Shown one piece after another: positions 25,086-33,264 of a stretch of DNA of 57,897 nt. The DNA lies in NCBI RefSeq assembly GCF_001905095.1, contig NZ_LWLS01000073.1, forward strand, positions 1 through 57,897, in the 5' to 3' direction. The translations under genes were made by a program, and so were the position numbers. The notes under the pieces are model-generated. The model was not told where the DNA came from. It searched no databases and worked only from the letters and a program-made list of their open reading frames with translations. Positions within the stretch are counted from its first letter, which is position 1, and the number at the start of each line of letters is the position of its first letter. Source of the stretch: Micromonospora sp. CB01531 (GTDB lineage Bacteria > Actinomycetota > Actinomycetes > Mycobacteriales > Micromonosporaceae).

Positions 25086-26042
25086 ATGTCCGACCTGCCC
25101 CTGATCCAAGCGGATCGCGCCGTACCACCGCCGGCCGCGACCACCACCACGAGTGGTCGCCGCCGGCGGCTACGGCTCCTGTCCCGCACCGACCGCGTGG
25201 TGATCACGCTGATGGTGCTGGTACCCATGCTCCTCGTCGTCGGCCTGGTCTGGCTGCCGGCGCTGGCCACCGTGCTGCTCTCCGGCACCAACTGGGACGG
25301 CATCGGACCGTTCAGCGAGATCGACTGGGTCGGCCTGAAGAACTACGACGACGTGGTGAACATCTACCCGCCGTTCGTGCCGGCGATCCAGAACAACCTG
25401 CTCTGGCTGGCCGCGCTGTTCGTGGTGGCCACCCCGTTCGGGATGTTCCTCGCCGTGCTGCTCGACAAGGAACTGCGCGGCAGCCGCTTCTACCAGACCG
25501 CGCTCTACCTGCCGGTGGTGCTCTCCCTGGCGCTGATCGGCTTCGTCTGGCAGCTCATCTACAGCCGCGACCAGGGCCTGCTCAACGCGCTGCTGGGCAC
25601 CCAGACCGACTGGTACGGCGACCCGCACGTGAACATCTGGGCGGTGCTCGTCGCCGCCGGCTGGCGGCACGTCGGCTACATCATGCTGCTCTATCTGGCC
25701 GGCCTGAAGGGCGTCGACCCGTCGCTGCGCGAGGCGGCCGCCGTGGACGGCTCCTCCGAGGCCAGCACCTTCTTCCGGGTGGTCTTCCCGGTCATGCGGC
25801 CGATCAACATCATCGTGCTGGTGGTGACGGTGATCGAGTCGCTGCGCGCGTTCGACCTCGTGTGGGTCATCAACAAGGGCCGCAACGGGCTGGAGCTGAT
25901 CTCCGCGCTGGTCACCGCGAACGTGGTGGGCGAGGCCAGCCGGATCGGCTTCGGCTCCGCCCTGGCGACCATCATGCTGGTCGTCTCCCTGGTCTTCATC
26001 ACCCTCTATCTGGCCACCGTGATGCGGGAGGGCCGGCGATGA
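25086..26042 (+). CDS. Sugar ABC transporter permease (MalF-type)
   Basis: A 318-residue inner-membrane permease with about six transmembrane helices, the first at VVITLMVLVPMLLVVGLVWL. The cytoplasmic EAA loop, which contacts the ATPase, reads EAAAVDGSSEASTFFRVVFP with the downstream MRPINIIV. It starts 22 bases after the binding-protein stop with GGGAGGAGG upstream, and its stop overlaps the next permease start (ATGA). It forms a heterodimer with that permease. Confidence 0.92.
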   Translation: MSDLPLIQADRAVPPPAATTTTSGRRRRLRLLSRTDRVVITLMVLVPMLLVVGLVWLPALATVLLSGTNWDGIGPFSEIDWVGLKNYDDVVNIYPPFVPAIQNNLLWLAALFVVATPFGMFLAVLLDKELRGSRFYQTALYLPVVLSLALIGFVWQLIYSRDQGLLNALLGTQTDWYGDPHVNIWAVLVAAGWRHVGYIMLLYLAGLKGVDPSLREAAAVDGSSEASTFFRVVFPVMRPINIIVLVVTVIESLRAFDLVWVINKGRNGLELISALVTANVVGEASRIGFGSALATIMLVVSLVFITLYLATVMREGRR

Positions 26043-26947
26043 CCACCGTCCTGACCCGGGAGACCACGGCCACCGCGCCGGCCGGGCGCCGCCGGCCACT
26101 GCGGCCCGCCCGGGTGGTCCTGCACCTCTTCCTGGGTACGGTCGCCGTCGGCTGGCTCTTCCCGATCCTCTGGGCGACGCTGACCTCGCTGCGGTCCTAC
26201 GAGTACACCGCCACCCACGGCTACGTCTCCCTCGGCGGCTGGACCATCGACAACTACGTCACCGCCTGGCGGACCGCGGAGTTCGGCAAGCACTTCCTCA
26301 ACTCCGTCTACATCACGGTGCCGGCGGTGCTGCTGACGCTCTTCCTCGCCTCCTGTGTGGCGTTCGTGATCGCCCGGTTCAGCTGGAAGTTCAACCTCGT
26401 GCTGCTCGGGCTGTTCACCGCGGCGAACCTGCTGCCGCAGCAGGCCCTGCTGATCCCGCTGTTCCGGATGTTCACCGAGATCCCGCTGCCGGCCTGGATG
26501 AGCGACTCGGAGCTGCTCTACGACAGCTACTGGGGGCTGATCCTGGTCAACGTCGCCTTCCAGTGCGGCTTCTGCGTCTTCGTGCTGAGCAACTACATGA
26601 AGGCCCTGCCGCACGACCTGTACGAGGCGGCGATGGTGGACGGGGCCAGCGTGTGGCGGCAGTACTGGCAGGTCACCATGCCGCTGTGCCGGCCGGCCCT
26701 GGCCGCGCTGGCCACCCTCGAGGTGACCTGGATCTACAACGAGTTCTTCTGGGCCACCGTGCTGATGCGCACCGGCGACAAGTTCCCGGTGACCAGCTCG
26801 CTGAACAACCTGCGCGGCGAGTTCTTCACCGACAACAACCTGGTCTCGGCCGGCTCGGTGCTGGTCGCGATCCCCACCCTGGTGATCTTCTTCCTGTTGC
26901 AGAAGCAGTTCGTCCGGGGCCTGACCCTGGGAGCCAGCAAAGGATGA
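26039..26947 (+). CDS. Sugar ABC transporter permease (MalG-type)
   Basis: A 302-residue permease with about six transmembrane helices, beginning VVLHLFLGTVAVGWLFPILW. The EAA loop is YEAAMVDGASVWRQYWQVTMP. The start ATG overlaps the stop of the first permease by 4 bases, and its own stop overlaps the alpha-galactosidase start by the same ATGA arrangement, so the three genes are translationally coupled. It pairs with the upstream MalF-type subunit. Confidence 0.92.
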   Translation: MTTVLTRETTATAPAGRRRPLRPARVVLHLFLGTVAVGWLFPILWATLTSLRSYEYTATHGYVSLGGWTIDNYVTAWRTAEFGKHFLNSVYITVPAVLLTLFLASCVAFVIARFSWKFNLVLLGLFTAANLLPQQALLIPLFRMFTEIPLPAWMSDSELLYDSYWGLILVNVAFQCGFCVFVLSNYMKALPHDLYEAAMVDGASVWRQYWQVTMPLCRPALAALATLEVTWIYNEFFWATVLMRTGDKFPVTSSLNNLRGEFFTDNNLVSAGSVLVAIPTLVIFFLLQKQFVRGLTLGASKG

Positions 26948-29157
26948 CGATCCTGCACCTGCGCCGGGCCCGGACCAGCCTGGTGCTCGACGCGCGCGGC
27001 CCGGGCCTGCCCCGGGTCGTGCACTGGGGCGCCGACCTCGGCCCGCTCCCCGCCGACGAGCTGCCCGCCCTGGTCGACGCCACCATCGCGCCGGTGGTGC
27101 CGAGCAGCTTCGATGCGCCGACGGTGCTGTCGCTGCTGCCCGAATCCAGCGCCGGCTGGAGCGGCCGGCCCGGCCTGGCCGGCCACCGCGACGGTCGGGA
27201 CTGGTCCACCGCCTTCCGCCTCGACGGGCTCGACGTCGTCGACGTCGCCCCGGAGCCGAGCCGGGTGGCGGGGGGCGGGGAGGCGGTGCGCGTATCCGGG
27301 GCGGAGCGGGACCTCGACGGGGCCGGGGCCGCGCGGGTGACCGTGCGGGCGGCGGACCCGGGCGCGGGCCTGACCCTGACCGTCGAGCTCACGCTCGACC
27401 CGACCGGACTGCTGATGCTGCGGCACCGGCTGCGCAACGACGGCGACCGGCCGTACGAGGTGCGGGACCTGACCCCGGTGCTGCCGGTGCCGGCGGTCGC
27501 CACCGAACTGCTCGACCTGACCGGGCGCTGGTGCCGGGAACGCGCCCCGCAGCGGCACCCGTGGTCGATGGGCGCCTGGGTACGCGAGGGCCGGCACGGC
27601 CGCACCGGCCACGACGCCACGCTGCTGCTCGTCGCCGGCACGCCGGGATTCTGCTTCGGGCACGGCGAGGTGTGGGCGGTGCACACCGCGTGGAGCGGCG
27701 ACCACGTCACGGTGGCGGAACGCCGCCCGACCGGGGAGTCCGCCCTGGGCGGGGGCGAACTGCTCACCCCAGGCGAGATCGTGCTCGCCCCCGGCGCGGA
27801 GTACGCCACTCCCCTGCTCTACGCGGTCCACTCGACCGACGGGCTGGACGGGCTCAGCGACGTGCTGCACACCCACCTGCGGGCCCGCCCGCAGCACCCG
27901 CGCGCACCCCGCCCGGTGACCCTCAACGTCTGGGAGGCGGTCTACTTCGACCACGACCTGGACCGGCTCAGGGACCTCGCCGACCGGGCCGCCGAGGTGG
28001 GCGTGGAACGGTACGTGCTCGACGACGGCTGGTTCCGGGGCCGCCGGCACGACCGGGCCGGGCTCGGCGACTGGTGGGTCGACGACGACGTCTGGCCGGA
28101 CGGGCTGCAACCGCTCATCGACCACGTCCGCGGACACGGGATGCAGTTCGGGCTCTGGGTGGAGCCGGAGATGGTCAACCCGGACTCGGACCTGTTCCGG
28201 GCCCACCCGGACTGGCTGCTCCAGGCGCCCGGCCGGCTGCCGCCGGAGTGGCGGCACCAGCAGGTGCTCGATCTCGCCCACCCGGACGCGTACGCCCACC
28301 TGCTCGGCCGGCTGGACGCAGTGCTGACGGAGCACGACGGGATCGCGTACCTGAAGTGGGACCACAACCGGGACCTCACCGAGGCCGGGCACGGCGGCCG
28401 GCCGGGGGTGCACGCGCAGACCGTGGCGGTCTACCGCCTCCTCGACGAGCTGCGGGTTCGCCACCCCGCAGTGGAGATCGAGAGCTGCTCGTCCGGCGGG
28501 GCGCGGGTCGACCTGGAGATCCTGCGCCGCACGGACCGGGTGTGGGCCAGCGACTGCAACGACGCCCTGGAACGGCTGTCGATCCAGCGCTGGACCGGCC
28601 TGCTGCTCCCACCCGAACTGGTCGGCACCCACATCGGACCGGAACGCTCGCACACCACCCACCGCGTGCACGACCTCGGCTTCCGGGCGGTCACCGCGCT
28701 CTTCGGCCACCACGGCATCGAGTGGGACATCAGCGGGATCACCGCCGCCGAGCGGGGGCAACTCGCCGCCTGGGTCGCCCTGCACAAGCGGCTGCGTCCG
28801 CTGCTGCACGGCGGCCGGGTGGTCCGGGTCGACCACCCCGACCCGGCCGTCCAGGCGCACGGCGTGGTCGCCCATGACCGGTCCCACGCGGTGTACGCGA
28901 TCTCCCGGCTGACCACCTCGGTCGCGCAGGTGCCGGGCCCGGTACGCCTGCCGGGGCTGGATCCGGCGCGGCGCTACCGGGTGCGGCCGCCGGCCGGGCT
29001 GCCGGAGCCGGCGGTGCTGGAGCTGACCCCACCGGCCTGGCTGGCCTCGGCCGACGGGGTGACCCTCGGCGGGTCGGTGCTCGCCTCGGTGGGGCTCCAA
29101 CTGCCGGCCCTGCACCCCGAGCAGGCGCTGCTGCTGGAGGTCACCGCCGTCGGCTGA
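26944..29157 (+). CDS. GH36 alpha-galactosidase
   Basis: A 737-residue cytoplasmic enzyme of family GH36. An N-terminal beta-supersandwich (about 1-320) precedes a TIM barrel. The catalytic nucleophile is in YLKWDHNRD (D473) and the acid/base in ASDCNDA (D537). The ESCSSGGARVD segment and the LDDGWF and GLWVEPEMV motifs are typical of the family. It hydrolyses terminal alpha-galactosides such as melibiose or raffinose after import. The start ATG overlaps the permease stop (ATGA), so synthesis is tied to the importer. Together with GH42 beta-galactosidase and the DeoR regulator it forms a galactoside catabolic locus that lacks visible galactokinase genes within the window. Confidence 0.93.
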   Translation: MTILHLRRARTSLVLDARGPGLPRVVHWGADLGPLPADELPALVDATIAPVVPSSFDAPTVLSLLPESSAGWSGRPGLAGHRDGRDWSTAFRLDGLDVVDVAPEPSRVAGGGEAVRVSGAERDLDGAGAARVTVRAADPGAGLTLTVELTLDPTGLLMLRHRLRNDGDRPYEVRDLTPVLPVPAVATELLDLTGRWCRERAPQRHPWSMGAWVREGRHGRTGHDATLLLVAGTPGFCFGHGEVWAVHTAWSGDHVTVAERRPTGESALGGGELLTPGEIVLAPGAEYATPLLYAVHSTDGLDGLSDVLHTHLRARPQHPRAPRPVTLNVWEAVYFDHDLDRLRDLADRAAEVGVERYVLDDGWFRGRRHDRAGLGDWWVDDDVWPDGLQPLIDHVRGHGMQFGLWVEPEMVNPDSDLFRAHPDWLLQAPGRLPPEWRHQQVLDLAHPDAYAHLLGRLDAVLTEHDGIAYLKWDHNRDLTEAGHGGRPGVHAQTVAVYRLLDELRVRHPAVEIESCSSGGARVDLEILRRTDRVWASDCNDALERLSIQRWTGLLLPPELVGTHIGPERSHTTHRVHDLGFRAVTALFGHHGIEWDISGITAAERGQLAAWVALHKRLRPLLHGGRVVRVDHPDPAVQAHGVVAHDRSHAVYAISRLTTSVAQVPGPVRLPGLDPARRYRVRPPAGLPEPAVLELTPPAWLASADGVTLGGSVLASVGLQLPALHPEQALLLEVTAVG

Positions 29158-29261
29158 GAATTCCTGGAATTTCTCCGCCCCGGATGTCGAGAACCGGAGT
29201 GGCAGCTTCTACCTCAGGGTGGAAGCGCCGAGAATCGGTGCACAGGCGTGAGGAGCGAACC

Positions 29262-29663
29262 GTGAAGTACATGCTGCTGATGCAGTTCAGCGCCGCCGGG
29301 GCCGACTTCCCGTCGATCGACACCTGGACGCCGGAGGAGATCCGGGCGCACATCGGGTTCATGGGTGAGGTCAACGCGAAGCTCACCGCCGACGGGGAGT
29401 GGGTCCAGGCGGAGGGCCTGGGCGGGCCGCAGCAGGCGCGGATCGTCCGGGCTGGCGAGGGCGGCGCCCCGGTCGTCACCGAAGGGCCGTTCGCGGAGAC
29501 CAAGGAGTTCCTCGCCGGCTGGTGGATCGTCGACTGCGAGACGCCGGAGCGGGCGGTCGAGATCGCCGCGCACATCTCCACCGCGCCCGGGCCCGGCGGG
29601 CGACCGCTGAACATGCCGATCGAGGTGCACCCGATCATGTCGGCGCCGCCACAGGAGATCTGA
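29262..29663 (+). CDS. YciI/DGPF-family protein linked to ECF42 sigma factor
   Basis: A 133-residue alpha+beta protein of the YCII/DGPF family. It starts VKYMLLMQFSAAGADF, has HIGFMGEVNAKLTADGEWV, and carries VTEGPFAETKEFLAGWWIVD. YciI-type proteins form dimeric ferredoxin-like folds; their enzymatic role is unclear. GTG at 29262 has GAGGAGC 7 bases upstream. The DGPF-type protein directly upstream of an ECF42 sigma factor is the standard arrangement for that sigma group, and the two are probably co-transcribed. Confidence 0.85.
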   Translation: MKYMLLMQFSAAGADFPSIDTWTPEEIRAHIGFMGEVNAKLTADGEWVQAEGLGGPQQARIVRAGEGGAPVVTEGPFAETKEFLAGWWIVDCETPERAVEIAAHISTAPGPGGRPLNMPIEVHPIMSAPPQEI

Positions 29664-29666
29664 CCG

Positions 29667-30917
29667 CTGGGCACCCTGGACCGGACCGTCGAGGACCTGC
29701 TGCGCGAGCTGGCGCCGCAGGTCCTCGGCGTGCTCGCCCGCCGGTTCGGTGACTTCGCCACCGCCGAGGACGCGGTGCAGGAAGCGCTGCTGGACGCGGC
29801 CACCCAGTGGCCGGCGCAGGGGCTGCCGGACAATCCGCGCGGCTGGCTCGTCCAGGTCGCGTACCGCCGGATGATCGAGTTGGTCCGGGCGGAGGCCGCC
29901 CGGCGGGACCGGGAGGACCGCGCCGCCCGGCGGGAGGGCGACCACCGGCGGACCGCGCCGGCCGCGGACGAGCCGCTGATCTCGGACCGGGACGACACCC
30001 TGGTTCTGCTCTTCCTCTGCTGCCACCCGACGCTGTCGACCGCCTCGGCGATCGCGCTGACGCTGCGGGCGGTGGGTGGGCTCACCACCGCCGAGATCGC
30101 CCGCGCGTTCCTCGTCCCCGAGCCCACCATGGCGCAGCGGATCAGCCGCGCCAAGCAGCGCATCCGGAGCTCCGAGCTGCCGTTCCGGATGCCGGACGAG
30201 GGCGAGCGCGAGTCCCGCCTCGCGGCGGTGCTGCACGTGCTGTATCTGATCTTCACCGAGGGGCACACCGCCAGCCTCGGCACGGACCTGCGCCGGGTGG
30301 ACCTGTCCGAGGAGGCGATCCGGCTGGCCCGGGCCATGCACGCGCTGCTGCCGGACGACAGCGAGGTGGCCGGCCTGCTCGCCCTGATGCTGCTCACCGA
30401 GGCCCGCGCCGCCGCCCGGACCGGCCCGTCGGGTGAGCTGATCTCCCTGGCCGACCAGGACCGCAGCCGGTGGGACGCCGCCGCGATCGCCGAGGGGACC
30501 ACGCTCGTCACCCGGGCGATGGCCCGCGGGCCGGTCGGGGCGTACCAGCTCCAGGCCGCCATCGCCGCGCTGCACGACGAGGCGCCCACCGCCGCGCAGA
30601 CCGACTGGCCGCAGATCCTCGCGCTCTACCAGGTGCTGGAACGCCTCTCCGGGAACCCGGTGGTGTCGCTCAACCGCGCGGTGGCGACCGCCATGGTGCA
30701 CGGCCCGGCCGCCGGGCTGGACGCGCTCGCCGCGTTGGACGCCGATCCCCGGATGGCCGGGCACCACCGCCTCGACGCGGCCCGGGCGCACCTGTACGAG
30801 ATGGCCGGCGACCGGGACGCCGCGGTAGCCCACTACCGGGCCGCCGCCGGGCAGACCACCAGCCTCCCCGAGCAGCGCTACCTGCAGATGCGCGCCGCCC
30901 GGCTGGCCCAGCGCTGA
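29667..30917 (+). CDS. ECF42-type RNA polymerase sigma factor with C-terminal TPR-like extension
   Basis: A predicted 416-residue ECF sigma factor. Sigma-2 is in RRFGDFATAEDAVQEALLDA with DNPRGWLVQVAYRRMIELVR. Sigma-4 is in LTLRAVGGLTTAEIARAFLV and PTMAQRISRAKQRIR. A ~200-residue C-terminal helical extension follows (AIAALHDEAPTAAQTDWPQI, YQVLERLSGNPVVSLNRAVA), which is characteristic of ECF42. The likely start is a CTG at 29667: AGGAGAT (29653-29659) lies 7 bases upstream, and the family N-terminus LLRELAPQVLGVLARRFG would be lost with the next canonical codon, GTG at 29730. The gene follows the YciI gene by 3 bases, in the same frame. Confidence 0.85.
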   Translation: MGTLDRTVEDLLRELAPQVLGVLARRFGDFATAEDAVQEALLDAATQWPAQGLPDNPRGWLVQVAYRRMIELVRAEAARRDREDRAARREGDHRRTAPAADEPLISDRDDTLVLLFLCCHPTLSTASAIALTLRAVGGLTTAEIARAFLVPEPTMAQRISRAKQRIRSSELPFRMPDEGERESRLAAVLHVLYLIFTEGHTASLGTDLRRVDLSEEAIRLARAMHALLPDDSEVAGLLALMLLTEARAAARTGPSGELISLADQDRSRWDAAAIAEGTTLVTRAMARGPVGAYQLQAAIAALHDEAPTAAQTDWPQILALYQVLERLSGNPVVSLNRAVATAMVHGPAAGLDALAALDADPRMAGHHRLDAARAHLYEMAGDRDAAVAHYRAAAGQTTSLPEQRYLQMRAARLAQR

Positions 30918-30930
30918 TCGTTGATCCACT

Positions 30931-30989
30931 CCGGATCGGCGAGGTGGCGGTAATCCGGGCGGCGCAATACCGCCACAGCGCCGATCCGG
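30931..30989 (+). terminator. Long hairpin after the ECF42 gene
   Basis: CCGGATCGGCG (30931-30941) pairs with CGCCGATCCGG (30979-30989). After a 3x3 internal loop, TGGCGGTA pairs with TACCGCCA (30945-30952 with 30968-30975) around a 15-base loop. It starts 14 bases after the sigma factor stop. Confidence 0.7.
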
Positions 30990-31025
30990 GCCGGCCGGGT
31001 CGGGCGGGCCAGGCCGTCGGGAGGG

Positions 31026-31190
31026 TCAGCTCGCCGTGCAGGTCAGGGATGGGGCGGTGTTGGTGCCGTTCCAGCTGCCGAGGAAGCCGAAGCCGGTGCT
31101 GGCACCGGCACCCAGCAGGCCGTTGTAGTCGACGTTGCGCGCGGTGTACGCCGTGCCGCTGTTGCTGATCGTGGCGTTCCCCAGGTGTGG
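31026..31190 (-). pseudogene. C-terminal remnant of a CBM2 (family 2 carbohydrate-binding module) protein
   Basis: A minus-strand frame of about 54 codons ends in the stop at 31026-31028 and is closed upstream by an in-frame stop at 31191-31193. It reads NATISNSGTAYTARNVDYNG, then LLGAGASTGFGFLGSWNGTN and TAPSLTCTAS. This is the typical last ~50 residues of a secreted CBM2: GASxxFGFxGSWxGxN and a terminal cysteine. No start codon or catalytic domain remains, so it is a decayed fragment of a cellulase, chitinase or related enzyme gene. It lies directly downstream of the LuxR-type operon end. Confidence 0.75.
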
Positions 31191-31300
31191 TCATCCCCAC
31201 CACAGGATGATGCGCCAATACCGATCAAGCCCGGACTGTCGGCTGCATCCCTCCCGCCGTCAACATTCGCGGCGACGAAGGGTTGGATCATCGCGGGTGC

Positions 31301-31975
31301 TCAGCGGGCGGGCCGGGTGAGTCCGGTGTCGTAGGCGATGATCACGGCGTGGACCCGGTCCCGGGCGCCGAGTTTGCTGAGGATCCGGCTGACGTTGGTC
31401 TTGATGGTGGACTCCGCCAGGTGGAGATGGGTGGCGATCTCCTTGTTGGTCAGCCCGGTGGCGAGGTCGCGCAGGACCTCGCGCTCGCGGTCGGTGAGCT
31501 GGGCCAGACGCGGGTCCATCCCGCCTCCGGCGGTGCCGGTCGCGCTTCCGGGTGGGTTGCGCGTGTATGCGTCGAGCAGGCGACGGGTCAGTGCGGGGGC
31601 GGCGACCGCGTCGCCGGCAGCGACCGCCCGGATGCCGTGGAGGAGTTCCTCCGGTCGAGCGTCCTTGAGCAGGAAGCCGCTCGCACCCGCCAGAAGCGCT
31701 TGATAGACGTACTCGTCCAGGTCGAACGTGGTGAGCACAAGGACCCGGGAGCGATCACCCGAGGCGGTGATCTGGCGGGTGGCTTCGATGCCGTCCATGC
31801 CCGGCATGCGGATGTCCATGAGTACGACGTCGGGGCGCAGTCGCGCGGCCAGCCGGATGGCCTGCGCGCCGTGCTCGGCCTCACCCACGACGGAGATTCC
31901 GCTGTTGCCGTCGAGCAGCATCCGGAACCCGAGCCGCTGTAGCGGTTGGTCGTCGACGATCAGAACGGTGGTCAT
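31301..31975 (-). CDS. NarL/LuxR-family response regulator
   Basis: A 224-residue regulator with a receiver domain (VLIVDDQPLQRLGFRMLL, phosphoacceptor Asp in VVLMDIRMPGMDG, Thr in LTTFDLDEY, Lys in FLLKDARPEEL) and a LuxR helix-turn-helix (LTDREREVLRDLATGLTNKE ... ESTIKTNVSRILSKL). Its start overlaps the sensor kinase stop by 4 bases, making it the last gene of a coupled four-gene operon (ATPase, permease, kinase, regulator). The likely role is to activate the ABC exporter genes of the same operon in response to membrane or drug stress. Confidence 0.92.
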   Translation of the reverse strand: MTTVLIVDDQPLQRLGFRMLLDGNSGISVVGEAEHGAQAIRLAARLRPDVVLMDIRMPGMDGIEATRQITASGDRSRVLVLTTFDLDEYVYQALLAGASGFLLKDARPEELLHGIRAVAAGDAVAAPALTRRLLDAYTRNPPGSATGTAGGGMDPRLAQLTDREREVLRDLATGLTNKEIATHLHLAESTIKTNVSRILSKLGARDRVHAVIIAYDTGLTRPAR

Positions 31976-33264
31976 GGTCGCTCCGGTCGGGACGAGGGTC
32001 GGGCGAGGCGGGGCAGGATGGCGCGGACGGTCCATCCTCCCGCCGGCCGGGGTCCGGCCGTGGCAGAACCTCCGGCCAGGGCCGCTCGTTCGCGGATACC
32101 GATGAGCCCTCGGCCTGCCCGGTCGCCGACCGGCGCGGGGGCCGGGTCGGGTGGACCGGTGTCCGTGACGGTGAGGCGCACCTCCTGCTCGGTGACCTCG
32201 ACAGCGACCCGCACGCTGGTGCGGGGGCCCGCGTGTTTGATGCTGTTCGTGGTGGCTTCCTGAATGATCCGGTAAAGCGCGAGTTGCAGGTCGCGGGCCA
32301 GATGCCTGAGGTCGCCGGCGGTCGTGTAGGTGACCTGCGGTCCGGCGGCGCGAACGTGGTCGAGTAGCCGATCAACGTCGGCGACGCCGGGCTGCGGGCT
32401 GAGTTCGGCGTTCGCCACGGTCGCGGTCACGTCGAGCGGGCGCTCGCGGAGGGCGTCCAGGGTACGGCGCAGCTCGGTCAGCGCTTGGCGGGCGGTGTCG
32501 CCGATGATGTGCAGGGCTTGGGCGCCAGCCGCCGGGTTGGTGCTGATCCGGAACTCGCCACCGTCCGCCAGACCGACGATGACGGCCAGGCTGTGGCCGA
32601 GAATGTCGTGCATTTCGCGGGAGACCCTGGCCCGTTCGGCGAGGGTGGCCAGCCGTTCGCGCTGTTCCCGCTCGGCCTCGGCGCGCGCGGCCCGTTCAGC
32701 CAGCGCCGCGAGCCGTGCCTGTCGGTCGCGGGCGACCAGGCCCAGGGTGGCGCCCGCGGTTGCGGCGCTGGTCAGGAAGAACAGCCCGACCCAGAACTGC
32801 TGATGGAGCTGCGGTACCCGGAAGGCGGCGATCGGCAACGCGGCCAGGGTGGTTGCGCCGGCCCAGGGCAGCAGCCACAGGGGCGCGTATCGGGCCAGGG
32901 TGTACAGGCAGATCATCAGGCTGGCGTCGCTGCGCGGGATCACCCCGGTCGCCCAGTGCGCCAGACACAGGGCCAGGAAGACGGTGAACACAGCCAGCGG
33001 CGCGCGGCGGCGCCAGGCCAGGGCGGCGCACTGGACCGCGATCGTGGCCGGTACCAGCGCGCCGGGTAGTTCGATGCCGAAGCCCTGCGGGATGGCCGGC
33101 TCCCGCTGCCAGTTGACCTGGCCGAACAGCAGAATGGCCCCGGCCAGTAGGGTGTCGAACCACCAGGGGTGGGCGCGGAACGCCCGGTGAGCCCTGCGCA
33201 GCGGATCGGGCCACACTGGAGCGTGGCCCGAGCCGGTTGCCGCGGTGGAGGTTGAGAGCCTCAC
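31972..33264 (-). CDS. NarL-type sensor histidine kinase with multiple membrane helices
   Basis: A 430-residue kinase. The N-terminal ~190 residues hold several hydrophobic helices (FDTLLAGAILLFGQV, ALVPATIAVQCAALAW, LAVFTVFLALCLAHWATGVI and others) with little extracytoplasmic sequence, the intramembrane-sensing architecture common with ABC-type detoxification modules. The HisKA_3 phosphoacceptor is in ERARVSREMHDILGHSLAVI, followed by an ATPase domain with ALYRIIQEATTNSIKHA and GLIGIRERAALAGG. GTG at 33264 overlaps the permease stop by 4 bases (GTGA). Confidence 0.9.
   Translation of the reverse strand: MRLSTSTAATGSGHAPVWPDPLRRAHRAFRAHPWWFDTLLAGAILLFGQVNWQREPAIPQGFGIELPGALVPATIAVQCAALAWRRRAPLAVFTVFLALCLAHWATGVIPRSDASLMICLYTLARYAPLWLLPWAGATTLAALPIAAFRVPQLHQQFWVGLFFLTSAATAGATLGLVARDRQARLAALAERAARAEAEREQRERLATLAERARVSREMHDILGHSLAVIVGLADGGEFRISTNPAAGAQALHIIGDTARQALTELRRTLDALRERPLDVTATVANAELSPQPGVADVDRLLDHVRAAGPQVTYTTAGDLRHLARDLQLALYRIIQEATTNSIKHAGPRTSVRVAVEVTEQEVRLTVTDTGPPDPAPAPVGDRAGRGLIGIRERAALAGGSATAGPRPAGGWTVRAILPRLARPSSRPERP

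Noticed and set aside
30670..31218. 182-codon minus-strand frame overlapping the ECF42 C-terminus
   Set aside because: The ECF42 reading is domain-supported; this one is low complexity and passes through the CBM2 remnant in another frame.
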